Shown piece by piece: positions 17,774 to 25,506 of a stretch of DNA of 64,000 nucleotides. Each line of letters begins with the position of its first letter. Within the stretch, counting starts at the first letter, position 1. Location: the NCBI RefSeq assembly GCF_041740695.1, contig NZ_JBGSLK010000006.1:1-64000 (forward strand), read 5' to 3'. Source of the DNA: Haliscomenobacter sp041740695 (lineage in GTDB: Bacteria; Bacteroidota; Bacteroidia; Chitinophagales; Saprospiraceae). The notes beneath the pieces are model-generated. The model saw nothing but the letters and a program-made list of their open reading frames with translations. It had not been told where the DNA came from and did not search any database. The translations under genes and the position numbers were made by a program.

Positions 17774-18373
17774 ATGAAATTTACTTACCTACTCGTTTGC
17801 ATCGCTTGTTTGCCACTATTGGCTACCGCACAAAAAAAAGTATCGCTTTTCAATGGCAAAGACCTCAGTGGCTGGAACATCCATGGTACTGAAAAATGGT
17901 ACGTTGAAAAAGGCGAACTGATCTGTGAAAGTGGCCCCGACAAAGCCTACGGCTATCTTTCCACGGCTGGCAAATACAAAAACTTCGTGCTCAGCCTGCA
18001 ATTCAAGCAAGAAGCCAACGGCAACAGCGGGGTCTTTTTCCGCTCCAGCATTGAGGGTGTGAAGATCAGCGGCTGGCAAGTCGAAGTGGCACCACTAAAT
18101 AGCCACAGCGGCGGCGTGTACGAATCTTATGGCCGTGGCTGGCTCATCCAACCCACTGCCGAAGCCGAAAAAGCCCTCAAAACTGGCGAATGGAACCAAA
18201 TGAAAATCCAGGTCATCGGCGATGAGGTCACCACCTGGCTGAATGGCCAGCAGATGATCTACTTCAAAGACGAAAAAATTGGCAAGGGCGAAGGGTTCAT
18301 CGCCCTGCAAATCCACGATGGTGGGGGGATTAAGGTGCGTTGGAAAAAATTCCGCTTGACCCAATTGCCTTAG
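17774..18373 (+). CDS. Secreted DUF1080 (3-keto-disaccharide hydrolase-like) protein
   Basis: The ATG at 17774 gives a 199-residue protein with a clear signal peptide (KFTYLLVCIACLPLLATAQ); an in-frame upstream start at 17720 would place untypical residues before it. The mature part has LFNGKDLSGWN, the GDLICESG-like segment, NSGVFFRS and GGVYESYGRGW, all typical of DUF1080 concanavalin-like domains. Some members cleave 3-keto-glycosides in the periplasm; many are simply annotated as glycoside-binding. Repeat B2 begins directly after the stop codon. Confidence 0.88.
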   Translation: MKFTYLLVCIACLPLLATAQKKVSLFNGKDLSGWNIHGTEKWYVEKGELICESGPDKAYGYLSTAGKYKNFVLSLQFKQEANGNSGVFFRSSIEGVKISGWQVEVAPLNSHSGGVYESYGRGWLIQPTAEAEKALKTGEWNQMKIQVIGDEVTTWLNGQQMIYFKDEKIGKGEGFIALQIHDGGGIKVRWKKFRLTQLP

Positions 18374-18534
18374 GGAGTGAAAAGTGAATAGTGAAAAGTG
18401 AAAAGCTTTTACACCAGCAGCCTTTCAACTGTTTTGTACAATTTTTTTGCTTAAAATTTGGAATGAAAAGGGAAGTGCATTTTTTTCACTTTTCACTTTT
18501 CACTTTTCACTTTTCACTTTTCACTTTTCACTTT
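18374..18534. repeat. Palindromic repeat, family B copy 2, with a 7-bp tandem array
   Basis: The left arm has GTGAAAAGTGAATAGTGAAA-type units (18376-18408). The right arm is a tandem array of CACTTTT, almost seven copies at 18487-18534. The centre (about 80 nt) is unique. As with copy B1, the right arm runs into the 3' end of the neighbouring minus-strand gene and the stop codon complement TTA (18533-18535) lies at its edge. The tandem array is a likely site for slippage. Confidence 0.85.
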
Positions 18535-19240
18535 ATTGTTTCTCCCAAATCTCATGCACCGGATTCCCGGTTGAACTTTTGCCCATATGCGTCCACTTGT
18601 TGCCTTCCACCAGGGCGTCAAAGCCGAGGGATGCGCCTACACGTGTACTATCGCGGGAAAAGAACTCGATGTTTTCGGTGTATTTGCCGTCTTTGAGGGT
18701 GTAAGATCCGCCGCCAGTACCGGAGAAGTCACCTGTTTGGGTATTAATGGCCGCCCATTGGAAGCGGGTTTTGCTGAAAATTTTGATGGTTTTGCGCGCG
18801 GCTAAGGGCATAGCACTCAGTTGCCCGTTGTTCATGCGCCCGGTGATGCGCCAGAGGCCGGCGAGGGCAGCGGGGCCATCTTCGGGAATGGCTTTCCAAC
18901 TTAGTTCGGTTTTGGTGGCAGGGTCTTTTAGGCTCAGGTCTTTTTTCAATTTGGCCAGGAAGACTTTTTCCTTACCTACCGAAGCCTTGTCGTAAGTTGA
19001 AAATTCCATTTTGATTTTGAGGCTGTCCTTGACCCAGGTGTAGGTCCCGCCCCAGCTGCCTTTGAATTTTTTGTTGGGCACCGAAAAATCGGTACAAGCC
19101 AAGTACGTGGGGGTGCAAATCACTACCCCTTGCCCGGTGTCCCAGGCACCTTCCAGGCTTTGATTGCTGGTGGACTTGGGACTAAACCAGGAAAATGCGC
19201 CCAGCCCCAGGGCGATGCAGAGAGAAAACATAAATTTCAT
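18533..19240 (-). CDS. Secreted protein of unknown function (lipocalin-like beta repeats)
   Basis: The start at 19240 is chosen because it opens a signal peptide (KFMFSLCIALGLGAFSW); the frame is open to 19282 but those residues precede the signal. The mature 215 residues contain two similar halves, each with a W-x-x-x-G or GLWRITGR start and a T-Y-T-x-x-x-G/SYTLKDGKYTE segment followed by a phosphate-like FSRDS/STYDK stretch, which suggests a duplicated lipocalin-type beta sheet. Function is not known. Its stop codon lies within repeat B2. Confidence 0.7.
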   Translation of the reverse strand: MKFMFSLCIALGLGAFSWFSPKSTSNQSLEGAWDTGQGVVICTPTYLACTDFSVPNKKFKGSWGGTYTWVKDSLKIKMEFSTYDKASVGKEKVFLAKLKKDLSLKDPATKTELSWKAIPEDGPAALAGLWRITGRMNNGQLSAMPLAARKTIKIFSKTRFQWAAINTQTGDFSGTGGGSYTLKDGKYTENIEFFSRDSTRVGASLGFDALVEGNKWTHMGKSSTGNPVHEIWEKQ

Positions 19241-19358
19241 CGGAGTATATTTTGGGTGAAACCATTTGTCTATGACATTCACAATGTAAAATAGTAGCTT
19301 AATTTAATGTTTTTTAAGCAAAACTGAACTTCCGCTGTTTCTATACAAAATAAGCATT

Positions 19359-20297
19359 ATGAAATTGATGAAATGGATGTTGGTGCTCATGGCCCTTTTT
19401 TTCACTTGTATGCCTCAATTGGGGCGGCAGGACCTTTCAGCCAAATCGAGTACGGTAAAAAAAGAAGGAAAAATTGGCTTAGGTCCTTACTGGTTTGAAG
19501 GCAAGGCAGAAATCAACCACTATACCTTATCTCAAAATCGCTACCGCGACCTCCACCCGGGAGAGGCCGTCCTGGTATTCGTGACCGAGCCTTTTTTGAC
19601 CGACAAACAAGTCAAAAATGACCAAGGGCAAAAAAAGAACTCCACGACTGTACTGAAACTCAACAACATTCAACGCTTCACGACCGGGATTTATGACTAT
19701 TCGGTGATGACTTCGGTGTTTACCCCCGAGGAGTTGAAACGTTTCCCTCACTCGCTTAAAGTGACCAGCAGCAGCCAGGACTGGTGCGGCCAAACCTTCA
19801 TGCAAATCAATGCGGACAAAGAAAATTACAAGGTAGAATTGCGCTCCTATTTTGAAAACGAAGCGGATCAAAATCTGAGTTTACCACAAGCCCTGTTGGA
19901 AGATGAAGTATGGACACGCCTGCGGATGGGGCCGGATGCTTTGCCTTTGGGTACGGTGCAGGTTTATCCCAGCACCATGTACATCCGCCTGATGCACAAA
20001 CCTTTTAAAGCCTATACTGCAGAAGCAAAGCTGGAAAATTACGAGGGCAAAGAATTTAAAGGAAACAACTTAAAGGTATACCAACTCAATTTTCCGGAAC
20101 TGGAACGCAAGCTGGAGATCGTTTATCAGGACAAAGAGCCTTTCCTGATCGAGGGTTGGATGGACAGTCATCCGGCTTTGTTGGATAAACAAATGCGCCA
20201 AACCATTGCTACAAGAACCCATACTTTGCTAGAGGCTTATTGGCAAAAAAACAACTTGAAAGATCTACCCCTGCGGAAGGATTTGGGAATGGACTAA
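19359..20297 (+). CDS. Secreted protein of unknown function
   Basis: The 312-residue protein has an N-terminal hydrophobic segment (residues 4-20) without a clear lipobox and a mature region rich in aromatic and charged residues: YWFEGKAEINHY, then RYRDLHPGEAVLVFVTEPF near residue 65, and QDWCGQTFMQIN near 150. Similar proteins are seen in other Bacteroidota as conserved hypothetical proteins, from memory; no catalytic motif is evident. Structured repeat C1 begins at its stop codon, and its likely terminator lies beyond that repeat at 20480-20518. Confidence 0.75.
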   Translation: MKLMKWMLVLMALFFTCMPQLGRQDLSAKSSTVKKEGKIGLGPYWFEGKAEINHYTLSQNRYRDLHPGEAVLVFVTEPFLTDKQVKNDQGQKKNSTTVLKLNNIQRFTTGIYDYSVMTSVFTPEELKRFPHSLKVTSSSQDWCGQTFMQINADKENYKVELRSYFENEADQNLSLPQALLEDEVWTRLRMGPDALPLGTVQVYPSTMYIRLMHKPFKAYTAEAKLENYEGKEFKGNNLKVYQLNFPELERKLEIVYQDKEPFLIEGWMDSHPALLDKQMRQTIATRTHTLLEAYWQKNNLKDLPLRKDLGMD

Positions 20298-20460
20298 GCG
20301 CTTGTTTAAAATTTTTTGTTTTGCTGCAAATGGCCCAATTTGGGGTGAATTTCGTTCCGAAAATGCTCATGTAGCGCTGCTACACTCCGCTTTTCGTGCC
20401 TCATTCACCCCAAATTAGCCTCATTTTCGCCTAAAACAAAAATATTTAAACAAGCTCTAA
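20297..20460. repeat. Structured interspersed repeat, family C copy 1
   Basis: Outer arms: GCTTGTTTAAAATTTTTTG on the left against its near-complement ending AACAAGC on the right (23 bp, one slip). Inside, AATTTGGGGTGAA pairs with TTCACCCCAAATT, then CGAAAA(T)GC with GCTTTTCG, then GTAGC-GCT-GCTAC at the tip. Copy C2 at 38356-38520 keeps the same layout with compensating changes in the second and last stems. Together with C3 (50209-50272) the family looks like a MITE or a mobile structured RNA. Confidence 0.9.
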
Positions 20461-20479
20461 AAAATTCGGATACCAATGG

Positions 20480-20518
20480 AAAGGCCGCGTTCTCTGTCTG
20501 AAGAGCGCGGCCTTTTTA
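20480..20518 (+). terminator. Rho-independent terminator
   Basis: AAGGCCGCG (20481-20489) pairs with CGCGGCCTT (20506-20514) and is followed by a short T run. It probably served the gene ending at 20297, from which repeat C1 now separates it. Confidence 0.75.
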
Positions 20519-20809
20519 ATTTATCAATTTGTTCTAAAACAAGTGTTTAGGTTCTTTCTAATAGCTTAGAACCAAAAATGAGAAATAAAACTAGGCAAAA
20601 AGCTGCGATGATCATGGGAGACGGTTTTGGGTAAAAAAGAAACGATTTAAGCTGGAACATACAGTGTAGGGTAAACGTCAGTGTCAGCGGTAGTGAAGTC
20701 AAAATACAAGCGATAGGTACACCTGAATGGTCACACCGTGTATTGTAGGTGTGTGTAGAGGGAGAAACGTGGTGGGAGAAAAAAATAGTATATGAGGGAG
20801 GAAAAAAAG
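20519..20809. other. Intergenic stretch without recognised features
   Basis: About 290 bp between the terminator and repeat A3. Stop codons are frequent in all frames, no tRNA-like fold or promoter of the Bacteroidota form was found, and no repeat shared with other parts of the window was seen. A short minus-strand frame here is hydrophobic but low-complexity and not supported. Confidence 0.5.
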
Positions 20810-20933
20810 TTGGAGAAGGTTGAGGAAAGTTGAGGAGTTTAGAAGTTTAGGCTGCCGCAGAAACTTAGACAAGAAGATTGTCAAAATCGCTGCGGTAGCC
20901 TAAACTTCTCAACCTCTCAACCTCTCAACTTTT
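20810..20933. repeat. Palindromic repeat, family A copy 3 (inverted orientation)
   Basis: Arms GTTTAGAAGTTTAGGCTGCC and its complement on the right enclose the loop ACTTAGACAAGAAGATTGTC, which is the reverse complement form of the loop in copies A1 and A2 with only the inner five bases changed. The copy is therefore inserted in the other orientation. Its right arm ends at the stop codon of the superoxide dismutase gene. Confidence 0.88.
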
Positions 20934-21548
20934 TTATTTTGCGGCGAGGTAGCGACGGTTCACTTCCTCCCAATTGATTACGTTGTAGAAAGACTCGATG
21001 TAATCAGGGCGACGGTTCTGATAGTTCAGGTAATAAGCGTGTTCCCAAACATCCATGCCGAGAATCGGGGTTCCTTTTTTCTCTGCCACATCCATCAGAG
21101 GATTGTCCTGATTAGGGCTAGAGCTCACGAACAACTTCCCATCGGCATCGACACTCAACCAGGCCCAACCGGAGCCAAAGCGTGTAGCGCCAGCCGCAGA
21201 GAAGTCTTTCTTAAAGGTGTCAAAACCACCCAAATCCTCAGTAATGGCTGCATGGATCGCAGTGCCTTCTGCTGGTGTAGGGCTGCCATTGGGCGACATG
21301 ATGGTCCAGAACAAGTTGTGGTTGAAATAACCGCCCCCATTGTTGCGTACAGCGGGAGGAAACTGGGAGATATTGGCCAAGATGGACTCGATTGATTTGC
21401 CTTCGTGTCCAGTACCTGCCAGTGCAGCGTTCAGGTTATTGGTATAGGCAGCGTGGTGTTTACCGTGGTGGATTTCCATGGTGCGTGCATCAATATTGGG
21501 TTCGAGTGCGTCAAATGCATAGGGCAACGCTGGAAGTTCAAAAGCCAT
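20934..21548 (-). CDS. sodA: Superoxide dismutase, Mn type
   Basis: The 204-residue protein has the four metal ligands His27, His77 (GGGYFNHNLFW), Asp166 and His170 (MDVWEHAYY). The segment SPNQDNPL near residue 147 supplies the active-site Gln from the C-terminal domain, the arrangement of Mn-SOD rather than Fe-SOD, although some Bacteroidota enzymes use either metal. The C-terminus YYLNYQNRRPDYI is typical of the family. No signal peptide, so it acts in the cytoplasm against superoxide. Repeat A3 abuts its 3' end. Confidence 0.93.
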   Translation of the reverse strand: MAFELPALPYAFDALEPNIDARTMEIHHGKHHAAYTNNLNAALAGTGHEGKSIESILANISQFPPAVRNNGGGYFNHNLFWTIMSPNGSPTPAEGTAIHAAITEDLGGFDTFKKDFSAAGATRFGSGWAWLSVDADGKLFVSSSPNQDNPLMDVAEKKGTPILGMDVWEHAYYLNYQNRRPDYIESFYNVINWEEVNRRYLAAK

Positions 21549-21686
21549 GATTGCTTGATTTTTTGATGGGTTAAAAATTGCGACCGAAAGGTACTTTAAA
21601 AACGCTTTAACCGGTAAAGAGTTTTAGCGTAAAGCACCAGACTTGACGTTTTTTTAACCTGCTTGTTAAAATTAATCCGCTTATAG

Positions 21687-22376
21687 CTATTCTCGGAGAT
21701 CCTCGATGTGATACCCCGGGTAACTGGCTTTGTTGAATCCAAAACTGCTGTCCGCCAAAGGTTTGTTGGGTATGACATTGTTCATGACCACGGTGTACCG
21801 CGAGCCATCCTTCCCAAAAGCCTTCATCTCGATGAATTCCTGGGTCTTTTTGTCAATGTTCAAGCGCAGTTTGGAGTATTCGGAATACTTGTCGGTGGGT
21901 TTGAACTCAATTTCCTGGATCACCCGTTTGCCTTGGGCATATTCGTTGGTGATGGAATAGAGGAAGTCTTTACGCAGGTAAATGCGAAACAGGGCTTGTG
22001 GCGACAAAATGCTTTCATCGTCGTTGGGGTCAGGCATGTTGTTGATTTGCACCTCTTTGTTTTTGGGTAGGATGATCCAAACTGCTTTTCCATCCGAGAT
22101 CACCGTTTGTTGATTGAAACTCACCCGGTATTTGTTGCCTTTTTGCAGGAGTTTGCCCTTTTGAATTTCTTTGGGTTGTTCGGGCATTTCCAGAATCAGT
22201 GAAAAATCAGCTTCAAGGGTTTTGTAGCCCTCGTATTTGGAGCGCATTTTCTCCAGTACCACTTTGGTCGCTGGATCCGAAGTTTCTTTGGGGGGAGTGA
22301 CCACCTTGGTTTTGGTTTGGGCACTCAATAAGCTTACGTTTATGGCCAATAGGCTGAACAAGAGTACTTTTTTCAT
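21687..22376 (-). CDS. LolA-like outer-membrane lipoprotein carrier protein
   Basis: The 229-residue protein starts with a signal peptide (KKVLLFSLLAINVSLLSAQ) and continues with the LolA pattern: MRSKYEGYKTLEADFSLIL, then a GKLLQKGNKYRVSF segment, DGKAVWIILPKNKEVQIN, and SPQALFRIY. LolA proteins ferry lipoproteins through the periplasm to the outer membrane; Bacteroidota members are divergent and several paralogues occur per genome. The promoter region of this gene lies near palindrome 22408-22435. Family assignment is good; lipoprotein transfer itself is inferred. Confidence 0.85.
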   Translation of the reverse strand: MKKVLLFSLLAINVSLLSAQTKTKVVTPPKETSDPATKVVLEKMRSKYEGYKTLEADFSLILEMPEQPKEIQKGKLLQKGNKYRVSFNQQTVISDGKAVWIILPKNKEVQINNMPDPNDDESILSPQALFRIYLRKDFLYSITNEYAQGKRVIQEIEFKPTDKYSEYSKLRLNIDKKTQEFIEMKAFGKDGSRYTVVMNNVIPNKPLADSSFGFNKASYPGYHIEDLRE

Positions 22377-22407
22377 TTTTTTAGATTAATACGTGAACCC
22401 ATGGATG

Positions 22408-22435
22408 GTAGAGACGCACGGCCGTGCGTCTCTAC
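22408..22435. repeat. Perfect 28-bp palindrome
   Basis: The two 14-bp halves (GTAGAGACGCACGG and its exact reverse complement) meet without a loop. It lies 32 bp upstream of the LolA-like start codon. A partly related piece, ACGGTCGTGCGTCTTCG, appears at 47670-47686, so it may be one member of a dispersed repeat. Confidence 0.85.
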
Positions 22436-22821
22436 GGCCAGATAACGCCATTTAGACGGTTAAAATTGATTTTAGAAACGATTTTGTCCAGTTAAAGTTT
22501 TGATAAAGTGAGTACAAACGCTTCAGTACTGGCTTGTTTCATCAAAGTATAAGGTATTCGAACTACAGTCGTCTTTTTTCCTGTTTTTAGTTTTTGCATT
22601 TTATAACAGTCGGGTTTTATAGGTGGCCAGGGGGACGCTCCTGGCTTTTTATTTGGCCCTATTTTTCAGAATAAATGGCATTGAAATTTTTTATTTGCCT
22701 GCAAATGCATGAAAATATGCATATTAAAGCAAATTTTAGGGGGATATACCTGAAAATTTACACTCAGTTAACATAGCTTTAAAAAATTAGCATTACCTTC
22801 GTTTTGGATTTAAACTTACTC
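22436..22821. other. Intergenic stretch, ~385 bp, with one hairpin
   Basis: AT-rich and without coding potential in any frame longer than about 40 codons. The only clear structure is the terminator-like hairpin at 22625-22650 (listed separately). A self-complementary ATGCAT...ATGCAT pair occurs near 22706-22720. No Bacteroidota-type promoter with both elements was found. Confidence 0.5.
22625..22650 (+). terminator. Terminator-like hairpin
   Basis: GCCAGG (22625-22630) pairs with CCTGGC (22640-22645) and is followed by TTTTTATTT. There is no plus-strand gene directly upstream, so it may end an unrecognised transcript from the LolA promoter region. Confidence 0.45.
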
Positions 22822-23481
22822 ATGAGTAGTCTCCATTTACAACACTCAAGTTTGCTAAAAAATCAGATCCAGGACGAGTTGAAAAAACGGCTGGCTGAAC
22901 GGGATTATTTCTTTGTGCCCCAGCTCAATCAATTCCGTCGGGTTACTCCAACTGGCTTTCAATGCATTATATTGAATTGGATTCCAGGGGATAATATCCA
23001 GATTCTGGAAGTAAACCTGGCGGTTAGGCACGATGCCGTGGAGGACTTAGCCAATCCTTTTACCCAAGGATTGCCCGAGTTGCAATCAAACAATTTCACC
23101 TTGTTTACACCACTAGGCAAATTATTTGAGCAGCCCATTGAGCGCTTTTCAATTTGTTGTGAAGACGATATCCTGCCAGCTGTAAACGCCATTCAAAAAG
23201 GGATTTTATCACGAGGAATCAGTTTCCTCGAGCGCTACACCCGCCTCGAAAACGTAGACAATCTGTACAATACCGACCCGGAAACACCTACCCTTTACCT
23301 GCACAACCAACTGCACCGTTGCATGCGCGCGATTGCCATTGCACGCCTTAGCTTGCGCCCCGACTTTGAACGTTTGGCCTCTGCTTACCGCGAACAACTC
23401 AAAAAATTGGGGGTAACTGAACTGGTGCTCGACCGTTACGATCGACTCTGGCGCTTTTTACGCACCTATTCGATGAATTAA
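22822..23481 (+). CDS. Protein of unknown function
   Basis: The ATG at 22822 gives a 219-residue soluble protein; a TTG six codons upstream is less likely. The N-terminal half resembles a beta sheet with LAERDYFFVPQLNQFRR and CIILNWIPGDNIQILEVNLAVR; the C-terminal half is helical and ends YDRLWRFLRTYSMN. The start resembles proteins of unknown function that deal with a DUF4304-like fold, but this is not secure. No signal peptide or membrane helix. It is followed by a second unknown gene on the same strand (117 bp gap). Confidence 0.65.
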   Translation: MSSLHLQHSSLLKNQIQDELKKRLAERDYFFVPQLNQFRRVTPTGFQCIILNWIPGDNIQILEVNLAVRHDAVEDLANPFTQGLPELQSNNFTLFTPLGKLFEQPIERFSICCEDDILPAVNAIQKGILSRGISFLERYTRLENVDNLYNTDPETPTLYLHNQLHRCMRAIAIARLSLRPDFERLASAYREQLKKLGVTELVLDRYDRLWRFLRTYSMN

Positions 23482-23598
23482 TGCACCACGGATCAATACA
23501 ATCTGAATCTTTTCTGCTTCTTTTTTCAAAATTTTTCCAAATTTGTGGGTTCAATTTTTTTCGTTCAATAGACAAACGGGCGAGTAACGTTTTTTTCC

Positions 23599-24276
23599 AT
23601 GCAACTAAAAAAAATTCAAGAAGCACTAGATCAATTTAAAACGCACCTGGCCTCCGAGGCCAAAGAGGAGCACCTCTACATTTACGAGTCGCAAAAAATC
23701 TTCCAAGAAAACTGGAATTTGGAGTCCACCGACCCAGTGTCGATGTACAATCGCAGCCTCAACAATACCCAAACCCGCCGTTTGTGGAACCGCGAGAACT
23801 ACGAACCCAAACGGATGATGTTGGAATTCTGGCGCATGCAGCCTGATTTTGTCAAACAGATGTTTCAAGACCTTTTTGATGAAAATAAAAAAGTCGATGG
23901 CAGGGTAGGGCGCTTTGTTTTTTATTGTGATGAATTGTTGACCGAATTTTTGGAAAAACACCCCCGTAGCCGGGAAGGCAAACATTTTCATCAGGACGGT
24001 TACCAAATCGTATCGCTGTACCTGGCTTTTCGGTATCCGGACCACTACAGCCTGTATCATTTTGATCGTTTCAAACGCCTGCTCAGCGCCTTGGGCACCC
24101 CGGATATGCCAGCTACCCACGATTTTGAAAGATTTTGCAAAGTGGTGAAGACACTTTGGGGTTTTATGCAAAAAGATGATGAATTGATGGCTGCTCACCG
24201 AGAGCGACTGGAAGAAGGCAAACATTACCAGGGCGAAAGTTTATTGCCAGTTTACGAATTGATGCAGATCATTTAA
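23599..24276 (+). CDS. Protein of unknown function, resembling the N-terminal region of some McrB-type proteins
   Basis: The 225-residue protein is soluble and rich in aromatic and charged residues: NTQTRRLWNRENYEPKRMML, then a DFVKQMFQDLFDE motif, RVGRFVFYCDELL near residue 110, and YQIVSLYLAFRYPDHYSLY near 140. From memory, similar segments precede the GTPase/AAA+ domain in certain McrB-like proteins of Bacteroidota; here it stands alone with no nuclease or ATPase beside it. The similarity is uncertain. It is followed by the GT9 glycosyltransferase gene 70 bp downstream. Confidence 0.6.
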   Translation: MQLKKIQEALDQFKTHLASEAKEEHLYIYESQKIFQENWNLESTDPVSMYNRSLNNTQTRRLWNRENYEPKRMMLEFWRMQPDFVKQMFQDLFDENKKVDGRVGRFVFYCDELLTEFLEKHPRSREGKHFHQDGYQIVSLYLAFRYPDHYSLYHFDRFKRLLSALGTPDMPATHDFERFCKVVKTLWGFMQKDDELMAAHRERLEEGKHYQGESLLPVYELMQII

Positions 24277-24346
24277 TCTCATTTGACGGTTTAATTCTCA
24301 GTAGTTCAGTAGTTTTGCCGCAACCTATTCCATAAACCTGTACACT

Positions 24347-25381
24347 GTGCCCTTGAAAATTCTAATCATCCGTTTTTCATCGATTGGCGATATTGTGCTG
24401 ACTACTCCTGTAGTGCGTTGTCTGAAACAGCAACTACAGGCAGAAGTACATTTTTTGACCAAAAAACCATTCAGAAGCATCCTGGACGCCAATCCATATG
24501 TCGACAAGGTTTATGCGATTAAGTCGAAAATCGGTGAAATCAGTCAGGAATTAAAACGCGAACAATACGATTGGGTGATCGATTTGCACCACAACCTGCG
24601 CAGTTTCCAAGTCAAACGTTTGTTGCGCGTTGCCAACCGTTCTTTTGATAAAATCAACTTACAAAAATGGCTAATGGTACGTTTTAAATGGAACGTATTG
24701 CCCCGCGCCCACATCGTCCACCGCTATCTGGATACGGTCAAAAAACTAGGCGTTCAATACGACGGCCAAGGCCTGGATTATTTTATCCCAGAAGCACAGG
24801 AACTCCCCCTTCGCAATCTGGCTACCGACCAAAACCTCTCGCCAGAACTCCGCAATGCCCTGCAACAAGGTCAATACATTGCCCTAGTCATCGGCGCTGC
24901 CCACGCTACCAAACGTTTGCCCGTCAATAAATTAATCGAAATATGCCAAGGCATCAAGTTACCGATTTTACTATTGGGTGGGCCCGATGATCGCCCGGCA
25001 GCAGAACAAATTGCCCGTGCTACTGGAACCCACGTTGTCAACACTTGTGGGCAATATAGCTTGCATCAATCGGCATCATTGGTTCGCCAGGCCCAACAAG
25101 TTATCACCCACGATACTGGGCTGATGCACATCGCTGCGGCCTTGCGCAAGCCCATAGTTTCGGTGTGGGGCAATACCATCCCTGAATTTGGCATGACTCC
25201 GTTTTACCCGGATGGGATGGATGAGAATACTACGGTTGAGGTAAAAAACCTGAGCTGTCGGCCTTGCTCCAAGATTGGCTTTGATGCCTGTCCCAAGGGC
25301 CATTTTAATTGCATGGAGCAAATTGACCCTGAAAAAATCTTTCTAGCGATCGAGCCCTTCATTCCTATCAAGATTAGCTGA
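24347..25381 (+). CDS. Glycosyltransferase family 9 (heptosyltransferase-like)
   Basis: The 344-residue protein has the GT9 pattern: KILIIRFSSIGDIVLTTPVVRCL at the start, a PFRSILDANPYVDKV segment, the domain linker, GAAHATKRLP (sugar-nucleotide pocket), ILLLGGPDD and the C-terminal THDTGLMHIAAALRKPIVSVWG. GT9 enzymes add heptose to lipid A core; in Bacteroidota they often build other surface glycans. The start is either GTG 24347 or TTG 24353, since no ATG precedes the conserved beginning. It is monocistronic as far as visible. Confidence 0.88.
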   Translation: MPLKILIIRFSSIGDIVLTTPVVRCLKQQLQAEVHFLTKKPFRSILDANPYVDKVYAIKSKIGEISQELKREQYDWVIDLHHNLRSFQVKRLLRVANRSFDKINLQKWLMVRFKWNVLPRAHIVHRYLDTVKKLGVQYDGQGLDYFIPEAQELPLRNLATDQNLSPELRNALQQGQYIALVIGAAHATKRLPVNKLIEICQGIKLPILLLGGPDDRPAAEQIARATGTHVVNTCGQYSLHQSASLVRQAQQVITHDTGLMHIAAALRKPIVSVWGNTIPEFGMTPFYPDGMDENTTVEVKNLSCRPCSKIGFDACPKGHFNCMEQIDPEKIFLAIEPFIPIKIS

Positions 25382-25506
25382 TGGGTGACAATAAATAAAA
25401 AAAAACGCTAAAAGGGCTTTACACAATCCATAATTCCAGCGAATCTGCGTTAATTTGTTTGTGCGGTCGATAGATAACCGCTAACTTACCGTTTAAAAAC
25501 CAGCGT

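Noticed and set aside
18487..18534. CRISPR-like array
   Set aside because: The units are 7 bp and contiguous without spacers; this is a simple tandem repeat within family B.
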